This document shows positions 44,602-54,170 of a stretch of DNA of 64,000 nucleotides, in pieces. How positions within the stretch are numbered: the first letter of the stretch is position 1; every line of letters begins with the position of its first letter. This stretch comes from CBDFKJ01 sp965248805 (lineage in GTDB: Bacteria; Pseudomonadota; Alphaproteobacteria; UBA6615), in NCBI GenBank assembly GCA_965248805.1, contig CBDFKJ010000008.1:248001-312000 (forward strand), written 5' to 3'. A program made the position numbers and the translations under genes. The notes under the pieces are model-generated. The model was not told where the DNA came from. It made no database searches and saw nothing but the letters and a program-made list of their open reading frames with translations.

Positions 44602-45003
44602 TCAGCGGGCTTCGACGTTTCCCTCGAACACCATATCCATCTGCTCCGCCCACGGTCGGTCGGCGACCGCGACGAGGTCGTTCAGCGAAAGCGCCGGCGG
44701 CACACGCCTGACGACGAGGTGTTTGAGCACCTCGGGCGACAGATAGGCGAGCCGCATCAATCGGCTCACGAACCGGTCGGAGACCTTCTCGGCGGCGGCG
44801 ATGTCCTGGATGGTGGAAGCGGCGCCGGTTTCCAATTGCCGTCGCCAGCTCCAGGCGCGGGCGATGGCCCGCAGCACATGTGGATTCTGCGCCCGGCCAT
44901 CCCGCAAGGTCACATCGTCGGGCGGCAGGATCTTCGGCCACCCGTTGCGTTTGCGAATCGTCAGCGGAATGACGACGCGGATGGTTTCCGTCGAGCCGGT
45001 CAT
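44602..45003 (-). CDS. Small helical protein at the end of the recombinase operon
   Basis: This 133-residue protein starts at ATG 45003, overlapping the recombinase stop by 4 bases. It has an HTH-like core (GAASTIQDIAAAEKVSDRFV, SRLMRLAYLSPEVLKHLVV). Proteins like this recur downstream of DUF2924-linked recombinases in alphaproteobacteria, so it probably assists or regulates site-specific recombination (a recombination directionality factor is possible). The sequence IRKRNGWPKILPPDD at the N terminus is typical of the group. The function is not established. Confidence 0.65.
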   Translation of the reverse strand: MTGSTETIRVVIPLTIRKRNGWPKILPPDDVTLRDGRAQNPHVLRAIARAWSWRRQLETGAASTIQDIAAAEKVSDRFVSRLMRLAYLSPEVLKHLVVRRVPPALSLNDLVAVADRPWAEQMDMVFEGNVEAR

Positions 45004-46337
45004 GCGCAGGCCTCCGTCTGGCGGGGCGCCATCATGTCCCGCAGGACCGAGCCCAGCACCTCATGGCGCAGATCGACGGCGATGCCGCCTTCGCCAACAG
45101 TCACCCGCTCGACCAGAAGCTGGACGATGCGGGTCTGCTCCGCCGGATAGAGCGCTGCCCAGAGCTGATCGAACTCGCCTAGCGCCTTCACGACCGCCTT
45201 CTCATCGACCCTCGGGCTCTCGTCCCGTAGCAGCTTGATCGTTCGGGCCGCGATCTCGGGCGCGCGGATCATGCGGCGGATTTCGCCGACGACAGCATCC
45301 TCGACCATGCCTGCGGGCAAGCGCAGCGGGCCCGAGGCATCGCCGGTCGGGCGGTTACGGATCAGGTCCATCGATGCGTAGTAGCGGTAGAGACGCGTGC
45401 CCTTCTTCGTCGCCGTCGGCGTCATCGCTGTGCCCGTCTCGGTGAAGATGATCCCCTTCAGCAGAGCCGGCGTTTGGCGGCGCGTGTTCTTTGCCCGCAG
45501 GCGTGGGCTCTCCTGCAGGATTGTGTGAACCTTGTCCCATCGGGCCTGATCGATGATGGCCTCGTGCTCGCCAGGATAAGCCGTGCCCTTGTGGACGGCT
45601 TCGCCGAGATAGACCCGGTTGTTGATCAGCTTGTAGAGGAAGCCCTTGTCGATCAGCTTGCCGCGCTTGTTTAGAACGCCCGCCGCCGCCAGCGTTTTCG
45701 CCAGCGTTGTTGCGGAGCCGATGGTGACGAAGCGCTCGAAGATCATCCTGACCGTCGCGGCCTCAGCCTCGTTGACGACCAGCTTACGGTCGCGCACGTC
45801 GTAGCCCAGTGGCACGTGGCCGCCCATCCACATGTCGCGCTTGCGGGACGCCGCGACCTTGTCGCGGATGCGCTCGCCGATTACCTCCCGCTCGAACTGC
45901 GCAAAGCTCAGAAGGATATTCAGGGTCAGACGACCCATTGAGGTCGTGGTGTTGAACGACTGCGTGACCGACACGAATGTCACCTGATTGCGCTCGAAGA
46001 TCTCGACCAGCTTGGCGAAGTCCATCAGCGAGCGCGACAGCCGGTCGATCTTGTAGACCACGATCACGTCGATCAGGCAGGCCTCGACGTCCTGGATGAG
46101 ACGCTTGAGGCCGGGGCGCTCCAGCGTTCCGCCGGAGAAGCCCCCGTCGTCATAGCGCTCGCGAATGGTCGCCCAGCCTTCCGCCTTCTGGCTCGTCACA
46201 TAGGCCTCGCAAGCTTCGCGCTGGGCGTCGAGGCTGTTGAACTCCATGTCGAGCCCTTCCTCGCTCGACTTGCGGTTATAGATGGCGCAGCGCTGGCGGC
46301 GCGGCATGATCGCGACGGATTCCTGAGAGCGGCTCAT
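45000..46337 (-). CDS. Large serine recombinase (resolvase/invertase family)
   Basis: This 445-residue recombinase starts at ATG 46337 (MSRSQESVAIMPRRQRCAIY), overlapping the DUF2924 stop. The N-terminal resolvase domain has the Ser of YNRKSSEEGLDMEFNSLD (about residue 24), VYKIDRLSRSLMDFAKLV and LLSFAQFEREVIGERIRDKV. The recombinase domain follows (GFLYKLINNRVYLGEAVHKG), then a zinc-type C-terminal part. It integrates or excises the element by serine-mediated strand exchange. The target site is unknown. The gene looks intact. Confidence 0.92.
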   Translation of the reverse strand: MSRSQESVAIMPRRQRCAIYNRKSSEEGLDMEFNSLDAQREACEAYVTSQKAEGWATIRERYDDGGFSGGTLERPGLKRLIQDVEACLIDVIVVYKIDRLSRSLMDFAKLVEIFERNQVTFVSVTQSFNTTTSMGRLTLNILLSFAQFEREVIGERIRDKVAASRKRDMWMGGHVPLGYDVRDRKLVVNEAEAATVRMIFERFVTIGSATTLAKTLAAAGVLNKRGKLIDKGFLYKLINNRVYLGEAVHKGTAYPGEHEAIIDQARWDKVHTILQESPRLRAKNTRRQTPALLKGIIFTETGTAMTPTATKKGTRLYRYYASMDLIRNRPTGDASGPLRLPAGMVEDAVVGEIRRMIRAPEIAARTIKLLRDESPRVDEKAVVKALGEFDQLWAALYPAEQTRIVQLLVERVTVGEGGIAVDLRHEVLGSVLRDMMAPRQTEACA

Positions 46338-46846
46338 CGGTCGTCCCTCCGGGCCTCGCGCAGGCCGAAGAAGCGGTAGCCGTTCCACTGCGTGCCGGTG
46401 ATCGCTCGCGCCGCCGCCGACAGAGACTTGAACTTGCGCCCTTGCCAGTCGAAGCCGTCCTTCATCACAGTGACGGTGCGCTCCACCCCGTCCCATTCGC
46501 GGACGAGCCGGGTGCCGACGACCGGGTTACGGGGATCAGCGATGATCGACCTGTGCCTGGCTTGGCCCTCGATCTCGCTGGCCAGCAGGTCCAACGTCCG
46601 CCGCGTCTCGCGCGAAAGCCCGCCGAGGGTGAGTTCCTGGATCCGGTAGCCGAGCCTCAGCTCGAGATAACTGCGGCTGTTGTTCGGGGCGGGCGCGCCG
46701 AAGAGGCTCTCCCACTTCGTCTTCAGCTCGACCACGGTTATCCGTTTGAGCGCCGCAAGCTGCGCCACCACGCTCGCGTTCGCCGCAGCGTATTCGCCCG
46801 GCCGCCCCGGTTCAGTTTCAATCCTTCTCTTCGTTCCTGGCATCAT
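46334..46846 (-). CDS. DUF2924 protein, partner of the serine recombinase
   Basis: This 170-residue protein starts at the ATGATG near 46846 (MMPGTKRRIETEPGRPG). It has the DUF2924 pattern: LAALKRITVVELKTKWESLF, LELRLGYRIQELTLGGLS, GTRLVREWDGVERTVTVMKD and ITGTQWNGYRFFGLR. DUF2924 genes are almost always next to recombinases of this type in alphaproteobacteria. The biochemical role is unknown and DNA targeting is the usual guess. It overlaps both neighbours by a few bases. Confidence 0.88.
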   Translation of the reverse strand: MMPGTKRRIETEPGRPGEYAAANASVVAQLAALKRITVVELKTKWESLFGAPAPNNSRSYLELRLGYRIQELTLGGLSRETRRTLDLLASEIEGQARHRSIIADPRNPVVGTRLVREWDGVERTVTVMKDGFDWQGRKFKSLSAAARAITGTQWNGYRFFGLREARRDDR

Positions 46847-47067
46847 ATCTCTACAACTCGGTTGCTCGGTTTGCGACGACCAACACGGCGTTTGAGGGCG
46901 AGAATGTCGAATGAACTGTCTTCGCCGGCGGCAGATAAAAAACTGGACTGTTCCGACAGAGTACGCCTCAGCCCCGCCGCAATAATGCACGCGAGTTCAT
47001 CGAGGCGTTCTTCCGCCGACAGGCGGTCGACAGACACGGGGTTGGGGCCGGATCGAGCGTCTTGCAT
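46843..47067 (-). CDS. Small conserved protein at the head of the DUF2924/recombinase operon
   Basis: This 74-residue protein starts at ATG 47067 (MQDARSGPNPVSVDRLSAEE) and overlaps the DUF2924 start. The first part (RLDELACIIAAGLRRTLSEQ) forms one helix. Short proteins beginning with a similar RLDEVA-I-ARGL helix regularly lead these operons in alphaproteobacteria. It completes a four-gene unit. The 220 bases upstream (47068-47286) contain no gene and should hold the promoter. Confidence 0.65.
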   Translation of the reverse strand: MQDARSGPNPVSVDRLSAEERLDELACIIAAGLRRTLSEQSSFLSAAGEDSSFDILALKRRVGRRKPSNRVVEI

Positions 47068-47286
47068 GAGACCGTTCGCAACTGAAGATGACTGGGCGAA
47101 ACGGTAGTCGCAAACCGGATATAAACAAGCTAATTCAATTGCTTATCGTAGGAACGCGAAATCATTAGAACCGATGCGCAAGCAACAATCGACCGAGAGC
47201 GGGCCCTATCACCCAATCGCACCCGTGGAAGCACTGTGGAAGCAAGAGGGCGCGGAAACCTGCGCGGCCTTGCGAATGCGATTTCC

Positions 47287-49660
47287 CTATCGACGTTCGA
47301 ACCGCAGGCGGACTGAGCCTCGCCCCACCGTAGTGAATCGATTGCGGGTGGCTTCACCCATCGAATTTGGAAGTTCGAGGACGTACCTTCGGTCCGGCGA
47401 GAACACATACGGGACGTGAAGGATGCGGTAGCGCCGACGGCCGTCCTTCGACGCGCCACCGGCGACACGCAACTCATTGGCGGTGAGCTCAAACTCCCCG
47501 CTGTCCTCAAGGGACGACTTGACCTCATAGAGCCATTCGGCCTGGGGCGTCATCACTCGGAAATCGTAGCCCGCCGCGTCATTGCCTTCATCGCCACCGA
47601 AGAAGTACGCCCGGTTTTCCGAGACCCAGCAACTCTCATCGACATATTCACTGTGGCGTCGGCACAGGAACTGATAGGCGAGCCACTCCCCAGCCAGGCC
47701 CATCGCTTGCCGTTGCGCATCCGTCAGATGTCGTTCACGCCTGCGCGTCCCGCCACCTGTTCCCCCACCGCCTGCACCGCCGCCGGGCTGGTCCGGGTTG
47801 TTGAACTCTACGAGGCGGGTCCGCTTCCGGCTCCGCTCGAACCAGGTTTCGTCGTTCTCCATGAAACCCGCGGCCAATTCCTGGAAGTTCTCGGCAAACT
47901 TCGGATCGCCGGTGTCGAGCGAGTTCTCCGCGAACAAGATGCTGCGCCGCTCGATCTCCCTTTGCTGTCGTGCGTGCTCGCGACGCTTCTCTTCGGCCTC
48001 AACGTCGTTCCTGGTGAGTTCGAGTGCCTCACCGTCGAGGGTCTCGGGCATGCCATCCGGCCAGCAGCCGGCACGCCGGCAAAGACCCGGGGTGTCCGTG
48101 GAGCCAATCAGCTCGAAATCGAGAAGCCCGCTGTTTTCAAGGTGCCGGAAAACGGCCTGCGCCTCACCCTGTTGCCACGGCTCCGGCAGGGGCGCTTCAT
48201 GTCGCTGGCACCAGACGCTGATAACCGGCGCAGCTTTCATTGCAAACTCGCGGACAGCTTTACGATTCGCTTCCACCACACGCCGGTACGCCGCCAATTC
48301 GACCGCAACGTCTTCGCCCAGGGTGTCCGCCAGAAGGCCGGAGACATGTGCCTCCACGGTGCCCATCTCCAGAGTCTCCCGCGTCAAAATCCAGTCCGTA
48401 TCGAACTCAAGGAAGGCCAAACTCTTTCGCTCTACGTAAGTTGCAAGATCGTGGCCGGCGCGGAAGTCGGCAGCGTGTTGGCGTCTTAAGCGGTCGGTGA
48501 TCGCCGGTCGCATACGTGCGAGATACGCGTCGTACAATTGCCGAAGCTCCGCCTCATTGGACAAAGGCGATTCGCCCAGGTCCAACAGGACGCGGTTGAA
48601 CCTCGCATAGTCCAGTTTCAAATGGTTGCGTAGGTCGGTGCGGTTTGCCGCCTGTTCGCAGGCGTCGATCAGTTCATCTGGCACGTATTCTTCACGGGCC
48701 AGATGCAACGCCAGCCATTTGCGTGCGTCGAACCTGTTTCCCGCACGATCGACGTCACTCAACAGCTGACGCGCAAGGTCCAGGCCGCCGTAGTAGCCGA
48801 CCACCGGTAGGAGCAAGTTCAGGATGTGCTCTAGGTCTGTTCGCAGCGCGGCGCGAAGGTCCTGGACCGTCTGCAAATCGCACTCAAGCGCGCTTGCCAT
48901 TGCTTCATCGCTTGGCGCCTCCAATTCATCGGACGACCTATCAAACGCCAGCCGTAGAAGAAGAGGCTCAAGAGAGCGAAGCCTGCCGTCGATCAAACGG
49001 GAAATGCCGCCCGACAGCGTGCGTGCCAGCGTGCGCCAGTTAACGGCCAGATCTTCGGTCAGAATGAGGGTCGGGAATTCATCGTGCTCGAACGCATACC
49101 AGCGCAACTCTTCATGCGGCGATACCTCTTCGTCATCCACAACAAGCGTAATGGCCTCGCACTGTCGGACCCGTATCGCTCGCGCTCGCCTGTCAACGGT
49201 CGTGCTTTGGATGCCGCGTTCCAGTTGCTCGCCCCGGAGCTCATGCCCGATAACGATGACCTCGGGGAGCCATTCCAATCCGAGAGAAGTCAGTAACGGG
49301 TCGCTTGCGCGCGGGACGAAGGGCGCGCCATCGACGAGCAGCTGCACGCCGATGCCGTCGAGGCGTCGCGGGATAAAGGCACCCATATCCTCCAACAAGG
49401 CGGCAACCCGGTCGGTAGCAGTGGGTCCCACCTCCAGAACCGCCTGGCCGGCCGATGACAGGACGCGCGCCTCGAACCTTTGCGCATCCTCAGTAACGAT
49501 GACCGCCGCAGGTGTATCAGACTCGCCGGTGAGGGTTTCGAGCTGCCCCCGGCGCCAGACAATGAGGCTCAAGTCTGCGGGCAGTAAGATCCCTGCCTCC
49601 ACCACCTGGACGCCTCCATTTACCTCGTGAATTTTGCCTCGTTGTGATTCTCTACGGCGG
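47287..49660 (-). pseudogene. DUF3883 protein, C-terminal part (gene split by IS5)
   Basis: About 780 residues, open up to the IS. The first in-frame start is GTG 49605, but coding sequence continues upstream (GKIHEVNGGVQVVEAGILLP). The C terminus (about residues 640-772) is DUF3883. Its Asp (GYDFRVM, about 681) and EVK (WLYEVKSSL, about 692) fit a PD-(D/E)XK nuclease core. A Gly-rich linker (PGGGAGGGGTGGG) precedes it. Such domains occur at the end of sacsin/Hsp90-type ATPase proteins in defence islands. As the gene is cut by the IS and loses its N terminus, it should be inactive. Confidence 0.75.
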
Positions 49661-50868
49661 TTCGGTTTGAGGAGGTATTGATGAGGCAGGCTGGTCTGTT
49701 CGGCTTACCGGATCATCTTCGAAAGCTTTCGGCGACGGGTGATCCGTTGGAGGTGCTGGCAAAGGTCGTCGACTTCAAGATTTTCCGCGCGCCGCTTGAG
49801 GCGGCGCTGGGCTATTCGGACGGATCGAAAGGTGGCCGCCCGGCCTACGATGCGGTGGCGATGCTCAAGGTTCTGATCCTGGCCGCGCGGCACACGGTGA
49901 GTGACGAGCGGATGGAGTTTCTGATCCGCGATCGCTTGAGCTGGCTTCGCTTCCTAGGCTTCGATCTCGGAGCGCCGACGCCGGACCGCAACACCATATG
50001 GACCTTTCGCGAGCGTCTGGTCCGGGCCGGGGCGATGGATAAGCTGTTTGCCGCCTTCGATGGCGAATTGCGCCGGTGCGGCTATCTGGCGATGGGCGGG
50101 CAGATCGTCGATGCGACGTTGGTATCGGCGCCCAAGCAGCGCCACAGCGATGACGAGAAGCGGGCGATCAAGGCGGGCAAGAGCGCGTCCGAGGTCTGGC
50201 CCGATCAGCCAGCCAAGGCGGCGCAGAAGGACACGGATGCGCGGTGGACGGTGAAGACCGGGCGGCGCAAGAACCCCGCCGGGTCGCAACGGCGCATGCC
50301 CGACATCGCGATCCCGGTGTTCGGCTACAAGAATCATGCCGTCATCGATCGGGCCTACGGCTTCATCCGCGGCTCGGCTGTGACCGATGCCGCCCGCCAT
50401 GACGGCAAGATGTTGCGTCAGCTCGTCACCGGCGACAATCTGGCCGCCGGCGTGTGGGCTGACAGCGCCTATCGCTCGAAGGCCAACGAGGCGTGGCTGG
50501 CCGGCAAGGGTCGGGTCTCCCACATCCACCGCAAGAAGCCGCCGGGCCGGGCCATGCCCAAGGCGACCGCCCAGGCCAATGCCCGCAAGTCAGCGGTCCG
50601 TGCGCATGTGGAGCACGTCTTCGCCCAGCAGAAGGATCGCATGGGCCTTTTCATCCGTACCATCGGGCTCAAGCGGGCGGAGGCCAAGATCGGCCTCGCC
50701 AACCTGGCTTACAATTTCCAGCGTCTGATCTTCCATGAGCGCAGGGCCGCCATGGTATGAGTCCGCCTGAATAGCGCCAAAACCCTCCGCCGAGAACGAA
50801 ACGGCGGATGGTTGCGGACGTCAACACCGCCGATCTCAGCGAAAGTCAGACAGCACACCAAAATCTTC
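49625..50868 (+). mobile_element. IS5-family element inside the DUF3883 gene
   Basis: The IS carries one + strand transposase and separates two parts of one minus-strand gene. Homologous coding sequence ends near 50870 (right) and resumes near 49650 (left), which brackets the element. Weak inverted ends (GAATTTTGCC at left, and GATTTTGGTG on the reverse strand at right) are only suggestive, so the ends are approximate. Confidence 0.65.
49681..50760 (+). CDS. IS5-family transposase
   Basis: This 359-residue transposase starts at ATG 49681 with GAGGAGG upstream. It has the IS5 pattern: RQAGLFGLPDHLRKLSATGD, LRFLGFDLGAPTPDRNTIWT, GGQIVDATLVSAPKQRH (first Asp), GVWADSAYRSKANEAW (second Asp) and RAHVEHVFAQQKDRMG (Glu). 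The DDE triad is complete, so it could still be active. It belongs to a different group from the frameshifted IS427 element at 38435. Confidence 0.93.
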   Translation: MRQAGLFGLPDHLRKLSATGDPLEVLAKVVDFKIFRAPLEAALGYSDGSKGGRPAYDAVAMLKVLILAARHTVSDERMEFLIRDRLSWLRFLGFDLGAPTPDRNTIWTFRERLVRAGAMDKLFAAFDGELRRCGYLAMGGQIVDATLVSAPKQRHSDDEKRAIKAGKSASEVWPDQPAKAAQKDTDARWTVKTGRRKNPAGSQRRMPDIAIPVFGYKNHAVIDRAYGFIRGSAVTDAARHDGKMLRQLVTGDNLAAGVWADSAYRSKANEAWLAGKGRVSHIHRKKPPGRAMPKATAQANARKSAVRAHVEHVFAQQKDRMGLFIRTIGLKRAEAKIGLANLAYNFQRLIFHERRAAMV

Positions 50869-50869
50869 G

Positions 50870-52165
50870 TCAAATCCCCCGGTTGTTGAAGGTCTCCACC
50901 TCCTGCCATGCGCGCCGGTATTCGTTTCGGAAGGTCGGCCGATCGTTGGAGGAAAGACCCACGGCGACGTTTGCCAAGTCGCGAAGCCTTTCCACGGCCG
51001 TCGTCGGACTCTGCCAATCCCGCAGGCCAAGTGCTTCGCCGAACGCCAACTCCGCTAGTCCACTCCCCTCCGACAGGTCGGCTACGGTGTCGGGTAAACG
51101 GTCGATGAACCGCGGCGGACCACCGCGGCGCACCCGTGAGCCCCAGCAATGCCCAGGACTTCTGAATGTATGTCCTTCCTGGGAGGTCGCCGCTATCCAC
51201 GCTTTCGAGCGGAGGAATGTTGCCAACGGTGTCGGTAGCTTCTGACGATCCCAATCGCGCTCGGAGCGTTCGAAGCGGCCGACCTCGAACTGGAAGTAGT
51301 CCGTGCCGTGCGCTTTCAGGTGCTCAAAGATGAGTGTGCAAAGTAGCTCCCGAGTCCCTTCCGCAAGGGCATCGTGTTCAATCTGTCCCGGTAATCGCCA
51401 CGCCTCGCCCTTCATCCTGTAGTCGGTATAGGGATGATTGAAGGAGACATGCGCGACCTCCGCACACCAGTCCTTGTCTAAGCCTTCAGCGTCTTTGCCG
51501 CTTCGCAACACGTAATCCCACAGGTTCGAAGGCGCGCCCTTACGTGCAAGCCGCGCGGTCACCGGCTTCAACCCTTCGATAACCCCGATCAGTTCCAGGA
51601 ATCTGGTCCAATGCCGCTTTGCATCCTGCACCGAAACCGGCCAATCTTGCTGTCCGACCAACAGCAGATCACGTACCCGCCGGCAGTCGGGCGAAATGTC
51701 TGCGGCCTCGATCAGGTAGTTCTCGAGGGTTCTCCCGACGGATGTCCATGACGACGAGAAAGCGCACTCGCTGGCCGGGTGCCAACCCGAGAGCGTTGGC
51801 ACGTACAGGTCTGCCTTCTGCAGCTCTTCCTCCAGTCTCGCCCCGGACGCCGTGCGCCAGACCTGGAATGCCCACACGAGCGCCTCTTGCCGGCGCTGGT
51901 TGTTTGCCTTCTGACCGAGAGCCGACTTCAGGCCCGCCAGCGCTTCTACCGGGTCGTACTCGCGAACAAGATCGGCTTCGAGGAGTGCGTCGAGCGCCTC
52001 CCGTCGAAGACTGATGCGGTCGTCGAGGAAGCGGTAGCGGCGCGCTAGCGGCGCGGGGGGAAGAGGGACGCCGGACTTCTTTCGCCTGCCTTTCGGGACG
52101 TCGATCCGCACAAAAACGCCGGTCCGCTTCTCATCCGGGAATCGAAGATGAAGCAGGGCCAAGCA
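50870..52165 (-). pseudogene. Sacsin/DUF3883-type protein, middle part (N terminus lost, cut by IS5)
   Basis: About 430 residues: LLHLRFPDEKRTGVFVRIDV, APLARRYRFLDDRISLRREA, ADLVREYDPVEALAGLKSAL and TLSGWHPASECAFSSSWTSV. It ends EVETFNNRGI at the IS edge. It lies directly upstream of the DUF3883 C-terminal part on the same strand, and the two complete each other across the IS. An N-terminal GHKL ATPase would be expected before it, but at about 52160 the sequence switches to a protease fragment on the other strand. So this large gene has two lesions. Confidence 0.7.
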
Positions 52166-52488
52166 TCGATCACATCCTCGAGGTGCAGGGAAGGCCCATC
52201 CCAATCGTATCACTCGTAGTGGCGAATTTTACTGCTGGCGGCAACGCAACCTATAGCGCTTCGTACGTCAACGCCGGGTTTTCTGGGGGCGCGGTAGTTT
52301 TTCCCAAGGGCGAGCGCGACTGGATCACCGCAGGTATCATCACGCACTTTCCCGTTGTCCCGAGGCCGGTCTACCGAGCCGACAAGGAAACAGAAGACTA
52401 CGTATTGGAGCACACCGGGTTAGTGGGATACACCTCTTGCACGGCAGTGAGAAAACTAATCAGCAACGCCGAATCCGCGAGAAAGTGA
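52162..52488 (+). pseudogene. Trypsin-like serine protease, C-terminal fragment
   Basis: The frame reads SIDHILEVQGRPIPIVSLVV and YSASYVNAGFSGGAVVFP, then ITAGIITHFPVVPRPVYRA. The GFSGG motif with a preceding strand is the active-site Ser loop of trypsin-like (S1/HtrA-like) proteases. The domains that carry His and Asp are missing. The fragment starts where the DUF3883-type gene ends, head to head. It ends with ISNAESARK and a stop at 52488. Confidence 0.6.
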
Positions 52489-52619
52489 ATTGCGAACATC
52501 TCTGCGTAATATTCCTAACGAATGAGAAGCCGACGCTGCCGTTGAAGCCGCCCTAAGCACCAACCATTTGACATCGTTGGGTCCTTCCCGGCGATGATCG
52601 CAAGCGGGATGATGTTCGG

Positions 52620-53390
52620 GGGCGGGTCTTACGACTGGCCCTGGACGCGCCTGAACTGTCGCCACGTGAGCTGGCGACGCGCTTTATCGACACCGAAGGC
52701 TATTTTGTCTCAGAAGCTTCGGTCTACCGGCTGCTCAAGGCACACGAGCTGATCACCAGTCCAGCCTTCGTTGTGATCAAGGCCGCCGCCGAGTTCAAGG
52801 ACAAGACCGTCAGGCCCAATCAGCTGTGGCAGACAGACTTCACCTACCTCAAGGTCATCGGTTGGGGCTGGTTCTATCTCTCGACCATCCTCGACGACTT
52901 CTCGCGCTATATCATCGCCTGGAAACTCTGCACGACGATGCGGACCGAAGACGTCACCGACACGCTGGAACTGGCGCTCAAGGCATCAGGCTGCGATCAG
53001 GCGAAGGTCGCCCATAGGCCACGGCTGTTGTCCGACAACGGATCCAGCTATATCTCCGGCGACTTGGCCGAATGGCTCGATGATCAGAGCATGGAGCATG
53101 TCCGTGGCGCCCCTTACCATCCCCAGACCCAGGGCAAGATCGAGCGCTGGCACCAGACCCTCAAGAACCGCATCCTGCTGGAGAACTATTATCTGCCCGG
53201 TGATCTCGAAGCCCAGCTCGGCGCCTTCGTCGAGCACTACAACCACCGGCGCTACCACGAGAGCTTGAATAACCTCACGCCCGCCGATGTCTACTTCGGG
53301 CGCGGCCAAACCATCCTGCTGGAAAGGGAAAGGATCAAACGAAAGACCATCGACCACCGGCGCTTGCAACATCGCGACGCCGCTGCCTAA
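52620..53390 (+). pseudogene. IS3-family orfB, 5'-truncated
   Basis: LALDAPELSPRELATRFIDT opens the recognisable part. NQLWQTDFTYLKVIGWGWFY (first Asp), LDDFSRYIIAWKLCTTM, RLLSDNGSSYISGDLAEWLD (second Asp) and HPQTQGKIERWHQTLKNRIL (Glu) follow. The rve-type DDE core is whole. The orfA and the orfB N terminus (HTH and tether) are missing, so it cannot be expressed normally. The stop is at 53388-53390. The next 170 bases hold no gene. Confidence 0.85.
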
Positions 53391-53676
53391 AATTATCAAC
53401 CAGGTGAGCCAGAGCCTCCGTTATTTTAGGACCCACCCTGTCTCAAATCATCTGACGACGGACAAGCAGCAGCTGCAGCTGATACAGAGGGGAACGTGTA
53501 GTCGCTACAGAAGATCAGAGCGTTGTCCTCTTCACAAAGAAAATTCCCTTTTCCACTAGTGTGTCTCGGAGCGAAGCTGTTCCTCGCGGAATGGTCGCCG
53601 TCGTGCGAAGCCTGGCTCGGGAGCCCCGACGCAAGACGAACTCGCCTGAGGAGCGGACGAACATTTCGGCACCGCC

Positions 53677-53972
53677 ACGTAGAGCTCATGATGGATGCGA
53701 GCCAGGGTGCCGTCCCATTCCCACAGGTCGAAGTAGTCGTACACCGTGCTCTTCGGCGGCAGGTCCTTGGGCAGCGCGGTCCACTGGCAGCCGGTCGACA
53801 GCACGTAGAAGATGCCGTTCAGGACTTCGCGGACATCGACCGTCCGCTTACGCCCACCGTGCTTCGCCGGTGGGATCAGCGGCTCGATCAGCGCCCATTC
53901 GGCGTCGGTCAGATCACTCGGATAGCGAAGCCGGCCACGGTCGGCGGCCGCGCGGTGTTCAGGCTTCCACAT
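53677..53972 (-). pseudogene. IS427-group IS5 transposase, N-terminal part
   Basis: On the minus strand from ATG 53972, PEHRAAADRGRLRYPSDLTD, EWALIEPLIPPAKHGGRKRT and GTGCQW-like STGCQWTALPKDLPP repeat the N-terminal part of the intact IS427 element at 38435, at moderate identity. The frame ends at YVAVPKC near 53677, losing the catalytic half. The end of this element is still seen near 54055 (ACTCAAAAACTTTCC), beside the crotonase scrap it interrupted. Confidence 0.85.
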
Positions 53973-54058
53973 CGGGCACCCCAAAGCAGTTGGACAGGTG
54001 ACAGACAATAAAACACAACCGATTCCGACGACTCAAAAACTTTCCGGAACCGCTCTAA

Positions 54059-54170
54059 GAAGATGGCCGAGGCGATCGCCAAGATGTCCCGGCCCGCCGT
54101 GTTTTTCGTGAAGGAGGCGATAAACCGCGCATTCGAAACCACGCTTCAGGAGGGCGCGTTGTTCAAACCG
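54059..54170 (+). pseudogene. Enoyl-CoA hydratase (crotonase) C-terminal scrap
   Basis: About 36 codons read KMAEAIAKMSRPAVFFVKE, then AINRAFETTLQEGALF. This is the C-terminal helix of crotonase-fold enoyl-CoA hydratases. It is cut on the left by the IS427 remnant and on the right by the IS1595 terminal repeat. The fragment is a relic of a former fatty-acid degradation gene. Confidence 0.7.
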
